From Aquila chrysaetos chrysaetos (lineage: Eukaryota > Chordata > Aves > Accipitriformes > Accipitridae): DNA of 64,000 nucleotides. Positions 20,301 to 28,800 of this stretch are shown one piece after another. The notes beneath the pieces were generated by a model. The model did no database searches. It was given only the letters and a program-made list of their open reading frames with translations, and had not been told where the DNA came from. The stretch spans positions 8,712,001 through 8,776,000 of the forward strand of contig NC_044009.1 in NCBI RefSeq assembly GCF_900496995.4, read 5' to 3'. The translations under genes were made by a program, and so were the position numbers. How positions within the stretch are numbered: position 1 is the stretch's first letter; the number at the start of each line of letters is the position of its first letter.

Positions 20301-23300
20301 GCAGGCGGCGAGAGGGCGGGGGGCTGCGGCGGGGCGGGCGGTGGGCTCTCGGTGCTCCTTGGGGTGGGCGGCGGGTCCCGGCGGGTGCCCTCGGGGACCC
20401 CCAGTGGGGGCTGCGGCAGCGGGGAGGGGGGGCACAGGGGCGCGCGAGGGTCAGGCGCGCCTTCGAGCGTGCGAGGCGCGAGACGAGCATGCGGGGAGGG
20501 CGGCGGGAGCGCGTGGGTCCAGCGCGGGCACGTGCCACGCACGCACATCTCTGTCGGGCCCGCGCGTCCGCGCGCCACCCCCCCGCCACGTGTGTGATCT
20601 GGCACGGGTGTTTGCACACGCGTGTGCAGGGATCTGGCACAAGCGTGCACACGCATGCACGGCTGGGACAGAGGCGGATCAAGCACGCGCGCACTGACCA
20701 GACCCACGCGGCTCAAGCGCGCACGTGTGCCTGGATCAGGCACGTGCGCGTTCCCCCCCCCACCCCGGATCAGGGGCGCGCATGCATGGATCTGGCCCAC
20801 GCGTGCACACGCACAAACGCGGCACAAGCGTGCACCCGCCTGTGCGTCAGCCACAGGGATCGCGCACACGTGCGCAGATCAGGTGCACGCAGACGTGCAC
20901 GGATCAGGCATGCATGTGCGCGCGCACACGCACGTGCGCAGATCAGGCCCCCGCCTCGTTCCCACACCAGCCCCCCCCATCCCTATCCCCCCTGCACCCC
21001 CAAACCGTGCTGGGGGGGGGTGGGGGGACGCCCCTCACCGTGGTGCCGGCGGGCTGCAGCTGCAGGATGACGGCAGAGGCGTGCTGGAACTTGCGGGGGG
21101 CAGTGTGGCAGCCCGGGTGGCCGTTGGGGGGGCCGCCCTCGCCCCCAGTTCCTTGGGGGACCCCTGCTTTGGGTTGAGGGGCTGGGCCGGGGCTGGCAGG
21201 GGGAAGGGGTTGGAGTTGGGGGGCGGCGGGGGGGCCTGGGGGGGGGCTGCCCACGGGGTGCCAGCTGCTGCTGCTGGATGACAAATTGCTGCTGCTGCTG
21301 CTGCTGCTGCGGCTGCGGCTGCATCGGCTTCGGCGGCTGCTGCAGGAACTGGGGGGGCTGCAGTGGGGCGTAGGCTGCGGGGACAACGATGGGGGACAGG
21401 GGACCCCCCCCCTCGTCACCAGCACCTCAGCCCCAATAGAGCCTACCTCCAGGATCCTCCCCCCTCCCTGAGACTGCTCCTCACTCTAGCATCTGTTCAC
21501 TGTGGTGCCTACTGACAACCAACTTTACCAGCTCCCGCTGCTGCTGCGGGAGGAAGCTGGGCTCAGGCTGTCCCAGGTGGGGATCCCCCATTTTGGGAGC
21601 CACACCAGCACAGCATCCCCAGGCTCTGTCACCCTGTGGGGTCCCCTGGCCCACACCCTCACTGGTCCAGCCCTATGCAAAGGCTCACCCCACGAGGCCC
21701 TGGGACTCTGTGGGTGCTGCAGGTGCTAAGACCCTCCCAGGCAGGGCCCCTGAAGGGGTGTGTGGACACACAGGGTCCCAAACACAGGCAATGTACAGGA
21801 AACACCAGTGCGGGCCACCATTAGGTCTCAGAGTGAATGCCCCACAGGCTGCTCAGCTGAGATCTGCGCCCACCCTGCTCACCTCACCCCAACTTTCTGA
21901 GCACCTGAGGCGGTGGCAATGCACCCCTGAAGTGCATATACGGGGCTGCTGGTGTCAAGTACAGGCAAGAAAACCATCATTAGGTTTCAGAGTGAACGCC
22001 TCACCGCACGACTCCCCCAGCACCCATGGGTACCCCCGTCACGGCACAGCACCTTACCTGGGGTGACGAGTGGGTGGGCGGCAGCGGGGGCGGCAGCGCG
22101 GGCCAGGGGGTGGGCGCGGGCGTCGGGGCCCTCGGCTTTTTTGAGGTGCTCGGCCGGGGGGTCAGGTGGGGGACCCCGGGGGGGGCCGGCCCGGGGCGGG
22201 GGGCCCGCCGGGGGGCTTCATGGCCAGGGCGGGGAGGTGAGGGCCGGTGGGGCGCAGGGCCAGGCTGTGCACCTGCAACGGCAGCGGGTCAGGGGAGTCC
22301 CAGGGTGTGGGGGGGATTTGGGGGGGCTGGCCAAGGGGGTGGGGGCATCGGGGGGCTCACCTGGGGGGTGGCAGGTGGTGGGGCGGGCGGGTGGTGCTGG
22401 TGGTGGTGCCGGTGCGGGGCTCTCGGGCCGGACGGCGCTGACGGGGCCCGTAGGCGTAAAGATGAGCTGGGGGGGAGACAGAGAATGGGTGCGTGGCCCC
22501 CAATGCGATGGAGGGGGGAGGGTGGCACCCCACGTGTGTCCCCCACATCCCTGTGGGGTGGCACACAGGTAGGATGGCGGGTGGGGTGACATGTGTGTCC
22601 TCAGGGCCCTCCGGTGTGGCAGTGCCCTCCCTGTCCCTTGGGTGCACCCCAGCACCAGGAGGAGCGCAGGGGACAGGCACTCTATAGGGTGTGGGCACCC
22701 CCAGCATGGCAGAGGACACCCTATAGGGTCCCAACTCACCCCCTAAGGCAAAGGGCACCCCCCAGCTCCTGGCAACGTCACAGTGGGACAACGGGCACCC
22801 CACAGGGCCCAGCCACCCCATGGTGGGACGATGGGCACCCCACAGGGCCCAGCCACCCCATAGCAGTGAGACGATAGGACCACCAATGGGTCCCGGGCAC
22901 CCCACAGCTGGATGACAGGCACCCAGTGGGTCACAGCCACCCCACAGCTGGATGACGGGCACCCCATGGGTCCTGGCCACCCTGCTGTGAGACAACAGGC
23001 ACCCCATGGGTCCTGGCCACCCCACAGCTGGATGACGGGCACCCCATGGGTCCTGGCCACCCCCCTGCACAATGACGGGCACCCTACCAGTCCCAGCCAT
23101 CCCACAGCAGAGCAATGGGCTCCCTACAGAGTCAGGGACCCTATAGGGTCTAAGCCACCCCACAGTGGGACAACAGGCACCCCACAATTCCTGGCCACCC
23201 CACAGCAGGACGATGAGCACCCCATGGATCCCAGCCACCCCACAGCGCCGTGGGGCAGGGCACTGCCAGGCATGACGGCCCCTTTACCATCTGCGCCCGC

Positions 23301-24097
23301 AGGTACATCTGGGCCTGGCTGGCGGTGAGGGCGGGTGAGGCGGCGTTGCCCAGCAGCACGGCCTGCTGTGCGATGCCCGAGGCCCCGGGGGTGACGCTCT
23401 GCGCCCGGTTCAGGAGCTGCGCGGCCGCCGGCGACGTCGCCAGGTTGATCTGCAACGGGGCAGAAGGAGAAGGCCGGGGTGCCGCGCCGGATCGGTGGGT
23501 AGGCGACGGCGGGACGGGTGCCGGAGAGGACGGGGGACTCACCGTGGGTTGCTGTGTCGGTGCCGGCTGGGTGCCGTTACCACCTGAAGAGCCGCTCTGC
23601 CTGTTTGCCGCCAGGCTCGCCTGGGGAGAAGAGCCAAGCGTCACCCGTGTCCCTCACCGCAGCACCCATGGGTGCCCCTGGGGTGGTGTCCTGTACCTGC
23701 TGGACGGCAGCCAGGCTCTGGAGCTGGGCGCTGGTGAGGTGCTGCTGCTGGAGCGCGGCCGTCTGCAGCATCAGGTGCTGCTGCTGCGCCGCATACATCT
23801 GCTGCAGGTACTGCGCTGCCGTGTTGGGCTGCCGGTGCAGCGCTTGCTGGATCACCTTTTTGTGGGGTGCAAACACGTCCTCGGGCTGCACCGCAACCCC
23901 AAAACGCCGCCCCCCGACTTCTAGCCCCCCCACCCCGTGCCAAAATATCATACCTGGACGGTTTGGCGGTCGGGGATGCCGCTGTAGACGGAGATCTGGG
24001 GAGCGGGCGGGCGGGCGGTGCCGGTGCTGCTGGGCGTTGTGGCGGTGCCGCCGGCGCTGCTGGAGGGCGGAGGTGCCGGGAGCTGCTCGTTCTCCAT
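17200..24097 (-). CDS. PHC2: PHC2, Polyhomeotic-like Polycomb PRC1 subunit (14 coding exons)
   Basis: PHC2 is a nuclear PRC1 component whose C-terminal SAM domain polymerises and helps compact Polycomb-bound chromatin. Coding exons, 5' to 3': 23954-24097, 23697-23855, 23543-23620, 23288-23449, 22361-22466, 22058-22272, 21039-21374, 20272-20410, 18573-18781, 18330-18459, 18065-18179, 17841-17982, 17441-17747, 17200-17354. They total about 797 residues (human 858) if one base is discounted in each of exons 5, 6 and 7. Landmarks: MENEQLPAP start, Gln-rich region (residues 49-127), HD1 segment HVIEGFVIQEGAEPFP, FCS zinc finger KCELCGRVDFAYKF...FCSMACAKR (about 567-605), and SAM domain from WNVEDVYEF (733) to ISMLKDS. 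Introns are GT-AG with compatible phases. The proline-rich middle is divergent and the least certain part. A short form probably starts at the Met at 18725. Confidence 0.95.
17441..17747 (-). CDS. PHC2: PHC2 coding exon 13, start of SAM domain
   Basis: Encodes VPLSVTASLQLNHSQEDSSR, SDNSSYEEPLSPISASSSTS and the first part of the SAM domain, KWNVEDVYEFIRSLPG. Ends one base into a Gly codon; donor GTGAGG. Confidence 0.96.
17841..17982 (-). CDS. PHC2: PHC2 coding exon 12, end of FCS finger
   Basis: 47 codons, YNVGCTKRVGLFHPDRSKLQ through LPTLSKDTKKQ. Completes the FCS region; phase 0 at its donor. Confidence 0.95.
18065..18179 (-). CDS. PHC2: PHC2 coding exon 11, FCS zinc finger part 1
   Basis: Encodes SKEEGNPPKLKCELCGRVDF, AYKFKRSKRFCSMACAK. 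The Cys pairs CxxC and CxxxC form the FCS-type zinc finger that binds RNA in this family. Confidence 0.96.
18330..18459 (-). CDS. PHC2: PHC2 coding exon 10
   Basis: 43 codons plus one base, VGRSSLLVGNLKKKYAQELL through TTTTDSEMEEPYLQ. Donor GTAGCG. Confidence 0.95.
18573..18781 (-). CDS. PHC2: PHC2 coding exon 9, HD1 region
   Basis: Encodes PPPDRLHAQPQTLASVPG, then MTSGTGSSAS and NGENKPPQAIVKPQ, ending with HVIEGFVIQEGAEPFP. The internal Met at 18725 matches the start of the short human isoform as I remember it. Confidence 0.93.
18965..19340. repeat. Minisatellite in a PHC2 intron (18-20 bp unit)
   Basis: Degenerate copies of CCCCAGTAAGGCCCAGTACG, about twenty in all, between coding exon 9 and the internal CpG island. 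Confidence 0.85.
19380..19985 (-). promoter_or_regulatory. PHC2: Internal CpG-island promoter of PHC2 (short isoform)
   Basis: A dense CpG/GC-box island inside a PHC2 intron, just 5' of the exon carrying the short-isoform Met at 18725. On the minus strand it has a CCAAT box (19803-19807) and a near-perfect donor GTGAGTGC that would end a first exon at 19624; a second donor, GTAGGG, would end an exon at 19438. A six-residue upstream frame (ATG at 19653, TGA at 19633) precedes the first donor. Mammalian PHC2 is known to have a short C-terminal isoform, which this would supply. Confidence 0.65.
20272..20410 (-). CDS. PHC2: PHC2 coding exon 8, proline-rich
   Basis: Encodes a Pro-rich segment (PPLGVPEGTRRDPPP to GPDTPE) and ends one base into a Glu codon that exon 9 completes. 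Identification rests on splice sites and phase rather than similarity, since this part of PHC2 diverges quickly. Confidence 0.7.
20450..20950. repeat. Alternating purine-pyrimidine tract in a PHC2 intron
   Basis: About 500 bases rich in CGCG, GTGCAC, ACGCACGTGCGC and related alternating words, with many ACGTG/CACGTG sites. Such sequence favours Z-DNA. It lies between coding exons 7 and 8. Confidence 0.8.
21039..21374 (-). CDS. PHC2: PHC2 coding exon 7, polyQ region, one base over frame
   Basis: First half reads YAPLQPPQFLQQPPKPMQPQ, a polyglutamine run and QFVIQQQQ. The second half (NGHPGCHTAPRKFQHASAVI, LQLQPAGTT) lies in a different frame. The switch falls at a nine-C run near 21238-21246, where eight would keep one frame. 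Confidence 0.85.
21375..22057 (-). other. PHC2: PHC2 intron between coding exons 6 and 7
   Basis: About 680 bases of unremarkable non-coding sequence; short open frames only, no repeat of note. Confidence 0.7.
22058..22272 (-). CDS. PHC2: PHC2 coding exon 6, one base over frame
   Basis: Starts VHSLALRPTGPHLPALAMKP and ends with HLKKAEGPDARAHPLARAAAP then AAHPLVTP in the next frame. As printed, the first frame hits TGA midway. An eight-C run at about 22168-22175 with one base too many explains both halves. Confidence 0.85.
22361..22466 (-). CDS. PHC2: PHC2 coding exon 5, one base over frame
   Basis: Begins LIFTPTGPVSAVRPESPAP after phase-0 joining and is followed by exon 6 starting in phase 0, yet the exon is 106 bases long. 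Dropping one C from the C6 run before the donor (or the nearby C4 run) restores phase. Confidence 0.85.
22745..23270. repeat. Minisatellite in a PHC2 intron (about 40-bp unit)
   Basis: About thirteen copies of GATGACGGGCACCCCATGGG plus TCCTGGCCACCCCACAGCTG. Because both strands stay open it produces a Trp/Gly/Pro-rich shadow frame of nearly 300 codons. Confidence 0.9.
23288..23449 (-). CDS. PHC2: PHC2 coding exon 4
   Basis: 54 codons, INLATSPAAAQLLNRAQSV through ALTASQAQMYLRAQM, a strongly conserved PHC-family segment. Acceptor CCCGTTGCAG-type, donor GTAAAG. Confidence 0.95.
23543..23620 (-). CDS. PHC2: PHC2 coding exon 3
   Basis: 26 codons, ASLAANRQSGSSGGNGTQ through PTQQPT. Phase 0 at both ends; donor GTGAGT. 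Confidence 0.92.
23697..23855 (-). CDS. PHC2: PHC2 coding exon 2, glutamine-rich
   Basis: 53 codons, VIQQALHRQPNTAAQYLQQM through AQLQSLAAVQQ. Near-identical to the mammalian PHC2 segment I recall. Acceptor CACAAAAAG, donor GTACAG. Confidence 0.95.
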
Positions 24098-24114
24098 GGC
24101 GGTTTGCCGGGGCG
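23954..24114 (-). CDS. PHC2: PHC2 coding exon 1 with 17 bases of leader
   Basis: Coding part 23954-24097 encodes MENEQLPAPPPSSSAGG through SVYSGIPDRQTVQ, donor GTATGA. A good acceptor (CCCCGCCACCTCGCAG) ends at 24115, so 24098-24114 belongs to the mRNA upstream of the ATG. Those 17 bases contain no stop in frame with the ATG. Confidence 0.93.
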
Positions 24115-24432
24115 CTGCGAGGTGGCGGGGGTCAGGCTAGAGCTGGGGCAGGGGGGGGGGGAGAAAGGGTAAGAAGAGGCACCCTGCGGCACCCAAAGTT
24201 GGCACCCAATGTCTGCTCCGAGGCTCGGAGCAGGGTGGCTGCGGCTGTGACTCCCCCCTCCCCTGATATGGAGGAGGAGGAGGATGGCAGGATGGAGGAA
24301 GGATGGCGGGAGGCCCCATGGTTCACCCTCCCCCGCCAAAGAAGGGGCCCCTCTGGGATGAAGGGGGCCAGGGCTGCCATCCTGCCCCGGGTGCTGAGGG
24401 AGGGGCTGGGGCAGGAGGAGCCCCCAGTGCAG

Positions 24433-25137
24433 GGGGAGCTAGGGAAAGGGAGGATGGACAGACAGAAGGATGGACAGAGGTAGGGAAGGGATGATGGGAG
24501 GGAGGGACGGACAGAAGGACGGGGGAAAGGGAAGGACAGAAGGATGGATGGCTGGAAGGAAGGGAGAGACGGAGGTAAGGATGCAGGGACGGACAGAAGG
24601 ACGGACGGGAGGAGGAAAGGGATGAAGGGACAGACAGACAGAAGGAAATGAGGGAAGTGGGAAAGGGACAAAGGACAGGAGGGACTGACAGAGGGACAGA
24701 CGGGACAGAAGGAAGTAGGAAAGGGATGGAAGGAAGCAGAGAGACCAAGGGAGGGAGGAACGAATGGAAGTAGGAAAAGACAGACAGAAGGATGGACGGA
24801 AGTAGGAAAGGCATGAAGGGAAGGATGGAAGGAGGGACAGAATGCCACAGGAGGAGGAAAGGGATGGACGGAAGGATGGATGGAAAGGGAGGGAAGGACA
24901 GACAGAGGAAAGGGATGGATGGAATGATGGGCGGAAAGAGGAACAGATGGAAGGAGGGAGGGAAGGAAGGATGGACAGAAGTAAGGACAGACGGAAGGAA
25001 GGAGGGAAGGGACCAAGGGATGGAGGGAAGGATGGACAGACAGAAGGAAGAAGAGGGACGAATGGATGGAAGGAAGGGGACAGACAGATGGAACGAAGGA
25101 CAGGCAGATGGGAGGAGGACAGGGACAGAGGGACGGG
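24433..25137. repeat. Long purine tract, degenerate (GGAC/GGAT/GGAA)n
   Basis: About 700 bases in which the plus strand is nearly all A and G plus scattered C/T, built from GGAAGGATGGACAGAC-type words. The complementary strand opens a Ser/Pro/Phe-rich frame that is an artefact of the composition. Mirror-symmetric purine tracts like this can form triplex DNA. Confidence 0.9.
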
Positions 25138-26194
25138 TGCTGTGGAGGCCGCAGGGGAGGTTGCGGGCAGCACTATCATCACCACCGTCACCGTGGCGGC
25201 CGTGAGGCTCTGCAGTCACCGACAGCCACCCATGGCCACTGCGCTCCAGTGGCCCTGTGTGCACCAAGGGACCTCGGGTCACCTACCCGTGACACCTGTC
25301 CCTGCCGAGACCCTGCGCTGCCAGGCGATGGGTGCCACTGCCATGGGTGCCACCATGACGGGTGCCACCGTGGCAGGACCAGGGACAGCAGTGTGGGGTG
25401 CTGCAGACCATGGACAGCGGCCACGGCGGGTGGCCTTGGTGGCCACGGTGGGTGGTCATGGTGGCCATGCCACAGCACGGCCCCACCAAACCACCTCCAG
25501 CCTCAGCACAGCACCCAAGGTACGTGGCAGTGGTGATGTCCCCGGCCTCGGTGGCCCATGGGGTTGCATCCCCTGAGGGTGTCGCTGCCCCAAAGCATGG
25601 GGTGGGATGTGCATGTGTCCGTGGGGGTGGCAGCACACGTCCCCACCGCTCCTCCGTGTGGCCCGTGACACTTCACAGCCTCGGGTCTGCCCGCCGGCAC
25701 ATGTCCACCACAAGCCGGAGGAATTTTGGGAAGTGCTTTTCCCCGCTGAGCAGCCACAGATCCGTTTTTTCCCCCCCAGAAGAGCCTGGTGGCATCAGGG
25801 TGACACGGGGCCACCACGGTGACTGACACGAAGGGACCGCACTGGGTCCATCCAGAGCCAAAATCCTCCCAGGAGGAACACGGCGCAGGGAGCCCATGGC
25901 AGCTCCCACCATCCACCCGCCCTGGGTTCAAGACCTGCACGCCCCCCGTGGACTTTGGGGTGTCAGACGGGGGCACCTCGCTTTTGAGCCACAGGTGACA
26001 GAGGAAACCCACTTCCGACCCCCGCAAACCCCCAAAAACCATTAAACCCACCCAAAATGAAAAATAAAAGGGAAGAATTCTGGCACTGCCAGTTGATGCA
26101 GGACCCGCCACAGGTAGCGGGTGTGGGGGGTCCCCCAGCCAGCACAGGGAGGAGCTGTGGACCTGGAACCCCCTGAGCTGAGCCTCAAATGGGG

Positions 26195-26600
26195 GTGCAA
26201 AATAATGGGGGGGGGGGGAAATCATAGCGAGGGTGGGATGAAATGGGGGGGGCAGATATAAAAGGAGGGGGGAAGATATAAGGGGGGGTAGATATAATGA
26301 GGGGGCAGATAGAACAGTAAGCAGTGGAGTATGCCAGCAGGGGGGTGGGAAATAATAGTAAGGGGGTGAAAAATCAGAAGAGAGGGTGCAAGATGATGGT
26401 GGGGGGGGATATGGAGGGGGGAACGCTAGTGGGGGCTGGGATGTGGTAGTAAGCAGTGAAATATGATGGTGGGGGGTGGGAGGTGATAATAAGGGGGTGC
26501 AGAACCTGGGGGGGACACAAGATGATGGGGAGGGGGCAGAAAACACGAGTGGGGCTGGGATATAACGGGGGGGGGTCTAAAGTGGGGGCAGGGAACGGCG
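26195..26600. repeat. G-rich minisatellite, degenerate
   Basis: Repeats such as GATATAAGGGGGGTAGATATAA and GGGGGGTGGGAGGTGATAATAA, with unit length varying around 25-35 bases, just inside the first PHC2 intron. Confidence 0.75.
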
Positions 26601-27013
26601 GGGGGACACGGACACTGGTGGGGTCTGAGCCGGGCCCGGCTGGGTAAACTGAGGCACGGCGGGTCCCGGGGCGCATGCGCGGCGCGGCCCCCCCCCTCAC
26701 CACCCCCCCCCCTCGCTGCCTCAGTCCCCCCCTCCTCTCCTCCCTCCTCGCCCCCCCCCCCCCCGCCGCCCCGGCCCCGGCCCCGGCCCGGCCCAGACAA
26801 AGCCGCCGGGGCCCGGTAGCGGCGGCAACGCGCGGTACCTGCGGCCCGGGCGGAACGGCTCCCGCCGGCCACGGCCATGGCCCAGACGCCTCGGGGGGCG
26901 GGCGGAGGGCGGAGGGGGGGTGTCCCGGAGCCGGTGCCGGTACCGGCGGGGCCGGGCCCGCGGCCGCTCCCTCCTCCCTCAGGCGGCGGCGCGGCGGCCC
27001 GATGCCATAACTC

Positions 27014-27054
27014 ATTTGCATTCCTCCGCGCGTCACGTGGGACGGACGGCCAAT
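27014..27054. promoter_or_regulatory. Octamer, E-box and CCAAT cluster upstream of PHC2
   Basis: ATTTGCAT at 27014-27021, CACGTG at 27034-27039 and CCAAT at 27050-27054, in 41 bases. These are exact matches to classical promoter motifs; use is inferred from position in the island. Confidence 0.5.
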
Positions 27055-27130
27055 CAGCGCCCCGCCCGCCCCGACGGACACGCCCAGCGAGCCCCGCGCC
27101 CGCCGCGACGGCGGCCGCCGCTCGCGCTCG

Positions 27131-27180
27131 CCATGGCAACGTGGGGAGGGGAGGGGAGGGAGGGGGGTCGTCATGGCAAC
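27131..27180. promoter_or_regulatory. Pair of RFX X-box-like half-sites
   Basis: CCATGGCAAC at 27131-27140 and TCATGGCAAC at 27171-27180, forty bases apart, match half of the RFX X-box (GTTGCCATGG on the other strand). They flank a GGGGA-rich stretch. Confidence 0.4.
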
Positions 27181-27822
27181 GGGGAGGGGAGGGGAGGGGA
27201 GGGGAAGCGGGGGGGAACCCCGGCGCCCGCCCCGGGCTGCGGATGCGCCCCGGGGGGACCGGTACCGGCGGGATGCTGAACAGGGGGGATGGCACCGGTC
27301 CCCGGTGCTTCCTGGGGTCACCGCGGGGTGTCCGGTGCCGGTACCGGCCGGATGCTGCACCGGGGGGGGTGGCGGCACCGGTGCCCACGTTCCCCCCGGT
27401 CCTGCTCCCGTGCCCGTGTCCCCACCGCTGAGTGCTGTCCCCCAGAGGTCCCCCCGGTTTCCCGCAGGGACGATGCCACCGGCGGGGACGTTATTTGGGT
27501 TTTGAGTACCGAAATTTGGCCCGTTAATCGCCCCTCATTAGCCACCGGCTAATGAACACCAAAACCTGCAGCCCCCAGGCCGGCAGGTAACCCCCAAATT
27601 TCCCGGGGGGGGGGGGCTGGATGGAGGCGGAGGTCAGCGGGTTCAGCCCTGGTTTTCCGAGTCCCGGGGCAGGAGCTGGACTTCGGACCCAGCCGGCCCG
27701 CAGCCGGTGGGGAAATCCATCCGGGAGGGTAAAGGGTGCCCGGCCGGGGGGGGCCGGGGGGCCACGAGCTCGGCCATGGCACCCCGGCATGGGAAATAAA
27801 AATATCTGCTCTTGAAGGGCTC

Positions 27823-28195
27823 CGGGGATTTGCAGTGGGGCCCGGGGGGGTTTGTAACAGGGCTTGTGGGTTTGCAGTGGGGGCTAGTGGGTTTGCAGTG
27901 GGGCTTGGGAGTTTGTAGTGGGGCCTGTGGGTTTGCAGTGGGGCCGGTGGGTTTGTAACGGGGCTTGTGGGTTTGCGACGGGGGCTAGTGGGTTTGCAAC
28001 GGGGACTTGCGGGTTTCCACATGGTACTCAAGGATTTGCGAAGGGGGCTCAAGTATTTGCGCCTGGGCCCTGAGGATTCGTAGAGAGGACCCAAGGATTT
28101 GCGGAAGGGGCTCGTGCATTTGGGAAAGGGACTCGTGGGGTCTGCACAGGGCACTCGAGGAATTGCAGGGGGGGGCTCGTGGGTTTGCAGGGGGG
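27823..28195. repeat. Minisatellite, about 20-bp unit (GGGTTTGCAGTGGGGCTTGT)
   Basis: About eighteen degenerate copies with the TTTGCA core kept in most units. Confidence 0.9.
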
Positions 28196-28429
28196 CGGGG
28201 AGCAGCCCCGAGTGGGGCTGACCCCCCATGACAGTTCCTGCTCCCAGGGAGCAGCAGGACCCCCCCCCCCCCCCCGAGGTGGGCAGGGGCCATCAAACTC
28301 CCCCTGCCTTGGGGGTTCCAGCCCGGCTGCGGGTATTTGGGGTTCCCCCCCAGCCCCCCCCCCGGCCTGGCTTTGGGAGGGCGGGTGCTGCCCTCTCCTG
28401 CCTGCACTGGGGGGTGGCAGGGCTCCCTG

Positions 28430-28800
28430 GGGGGAGACTGGGGGGGGCTGTGAGGGCTATGGGGGGCACTGGGGGGACACTAGGGGGTGTTGGGGGGGCT
28501 GTGAGGGCTATGGGGGGTACTGGAAACTGGGAGGGGCTATGGGGGGCACTGGGGGGGGCTGTGAGGGCTATGGGGGGCACTGGGGGGTGCTGGAAGGGGG
28601 CAGTGAGGTGTCTGTGAGGGCTATCGGGGGCACTGGGTGGCACTGGGGGGGCTGGCATGGCTGGGGGGGGCACAGGGGGGTTTGTGGGCTATGGGGGGCA
28701 CTGGGGGATGCTAGGGGGGCAGTGGGGGGGTGTGAGAGCTATGGGGGGCACCGGGGGGGCACTGGGGGGCCTGTGAAGCCCACTGGAGGGTACGGGGGGG
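28430..28800. repeat. G-rich minisatellite (CTGTGAGGGCTATGGGGGGC)
   Basis: Units of about 30-60 bases combining GTGAGGGCTATGGGGGGCAC with ACTGGGGGG. Strong G-strand asymmetry and many G runs; quadruplex-prone. Confidence 0.85.

Larger units (their letters stand above)
24115..26838 (-). other. PHC2: First intron of PHC2
   Basis: Runs between the acceptor at 24115 and a GTACCG donor at 26838. It contains a 700-base purine tract, GC-rich sequence with GGTGCCACCATGACG-type imperfect repeats at 25310-25480, and a G-rich repeat at 26195-26600. No coding exon is visible. Confidence 0.65.
26839..27180 (-). promoter_or_regulatory. PHC2: Main CpG-island promoter and first exon of PHC2
   Basis: CpG-dense sequence with a minus-strand donor CCGCAG-GTACCG that ends a first exon at 26839; its 5' limit is not visible. 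The exon includes an ATG at 26878 in a strong context (GGGCCATGGCC). Upstream, at 27014-27054, lie an octamer ATTTGCAT, an E-box CACGTG and a CCAAT motif. This is the only CpG island upstream of the PHC2 ATG. Confidence 0.7.

Noticed and set aside
22357-23238. 293-codon minus-strand frame across PHC2 introns
   Set aside because: Mostly the 40-bp minisatellite, with real PHC2 exon 5 overlapped in a shifted frame; composition artefact.
17200-24097. PHC2 as a pseudogene because of frame breaks
   Set aside because: Introns, splice sites and 11 of 14 exons are intact with strong conservation. Each break is a single base placeable in a C run, which fits sequencing error better than decay.
24132-25282. 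Ser/Pro/Phe-rich minus-strand frames of about 250-320 codons
   Set aside because: Direct translation of the complementary strand of the purine tract; no domain, and they lie in the first PHC2 intron.
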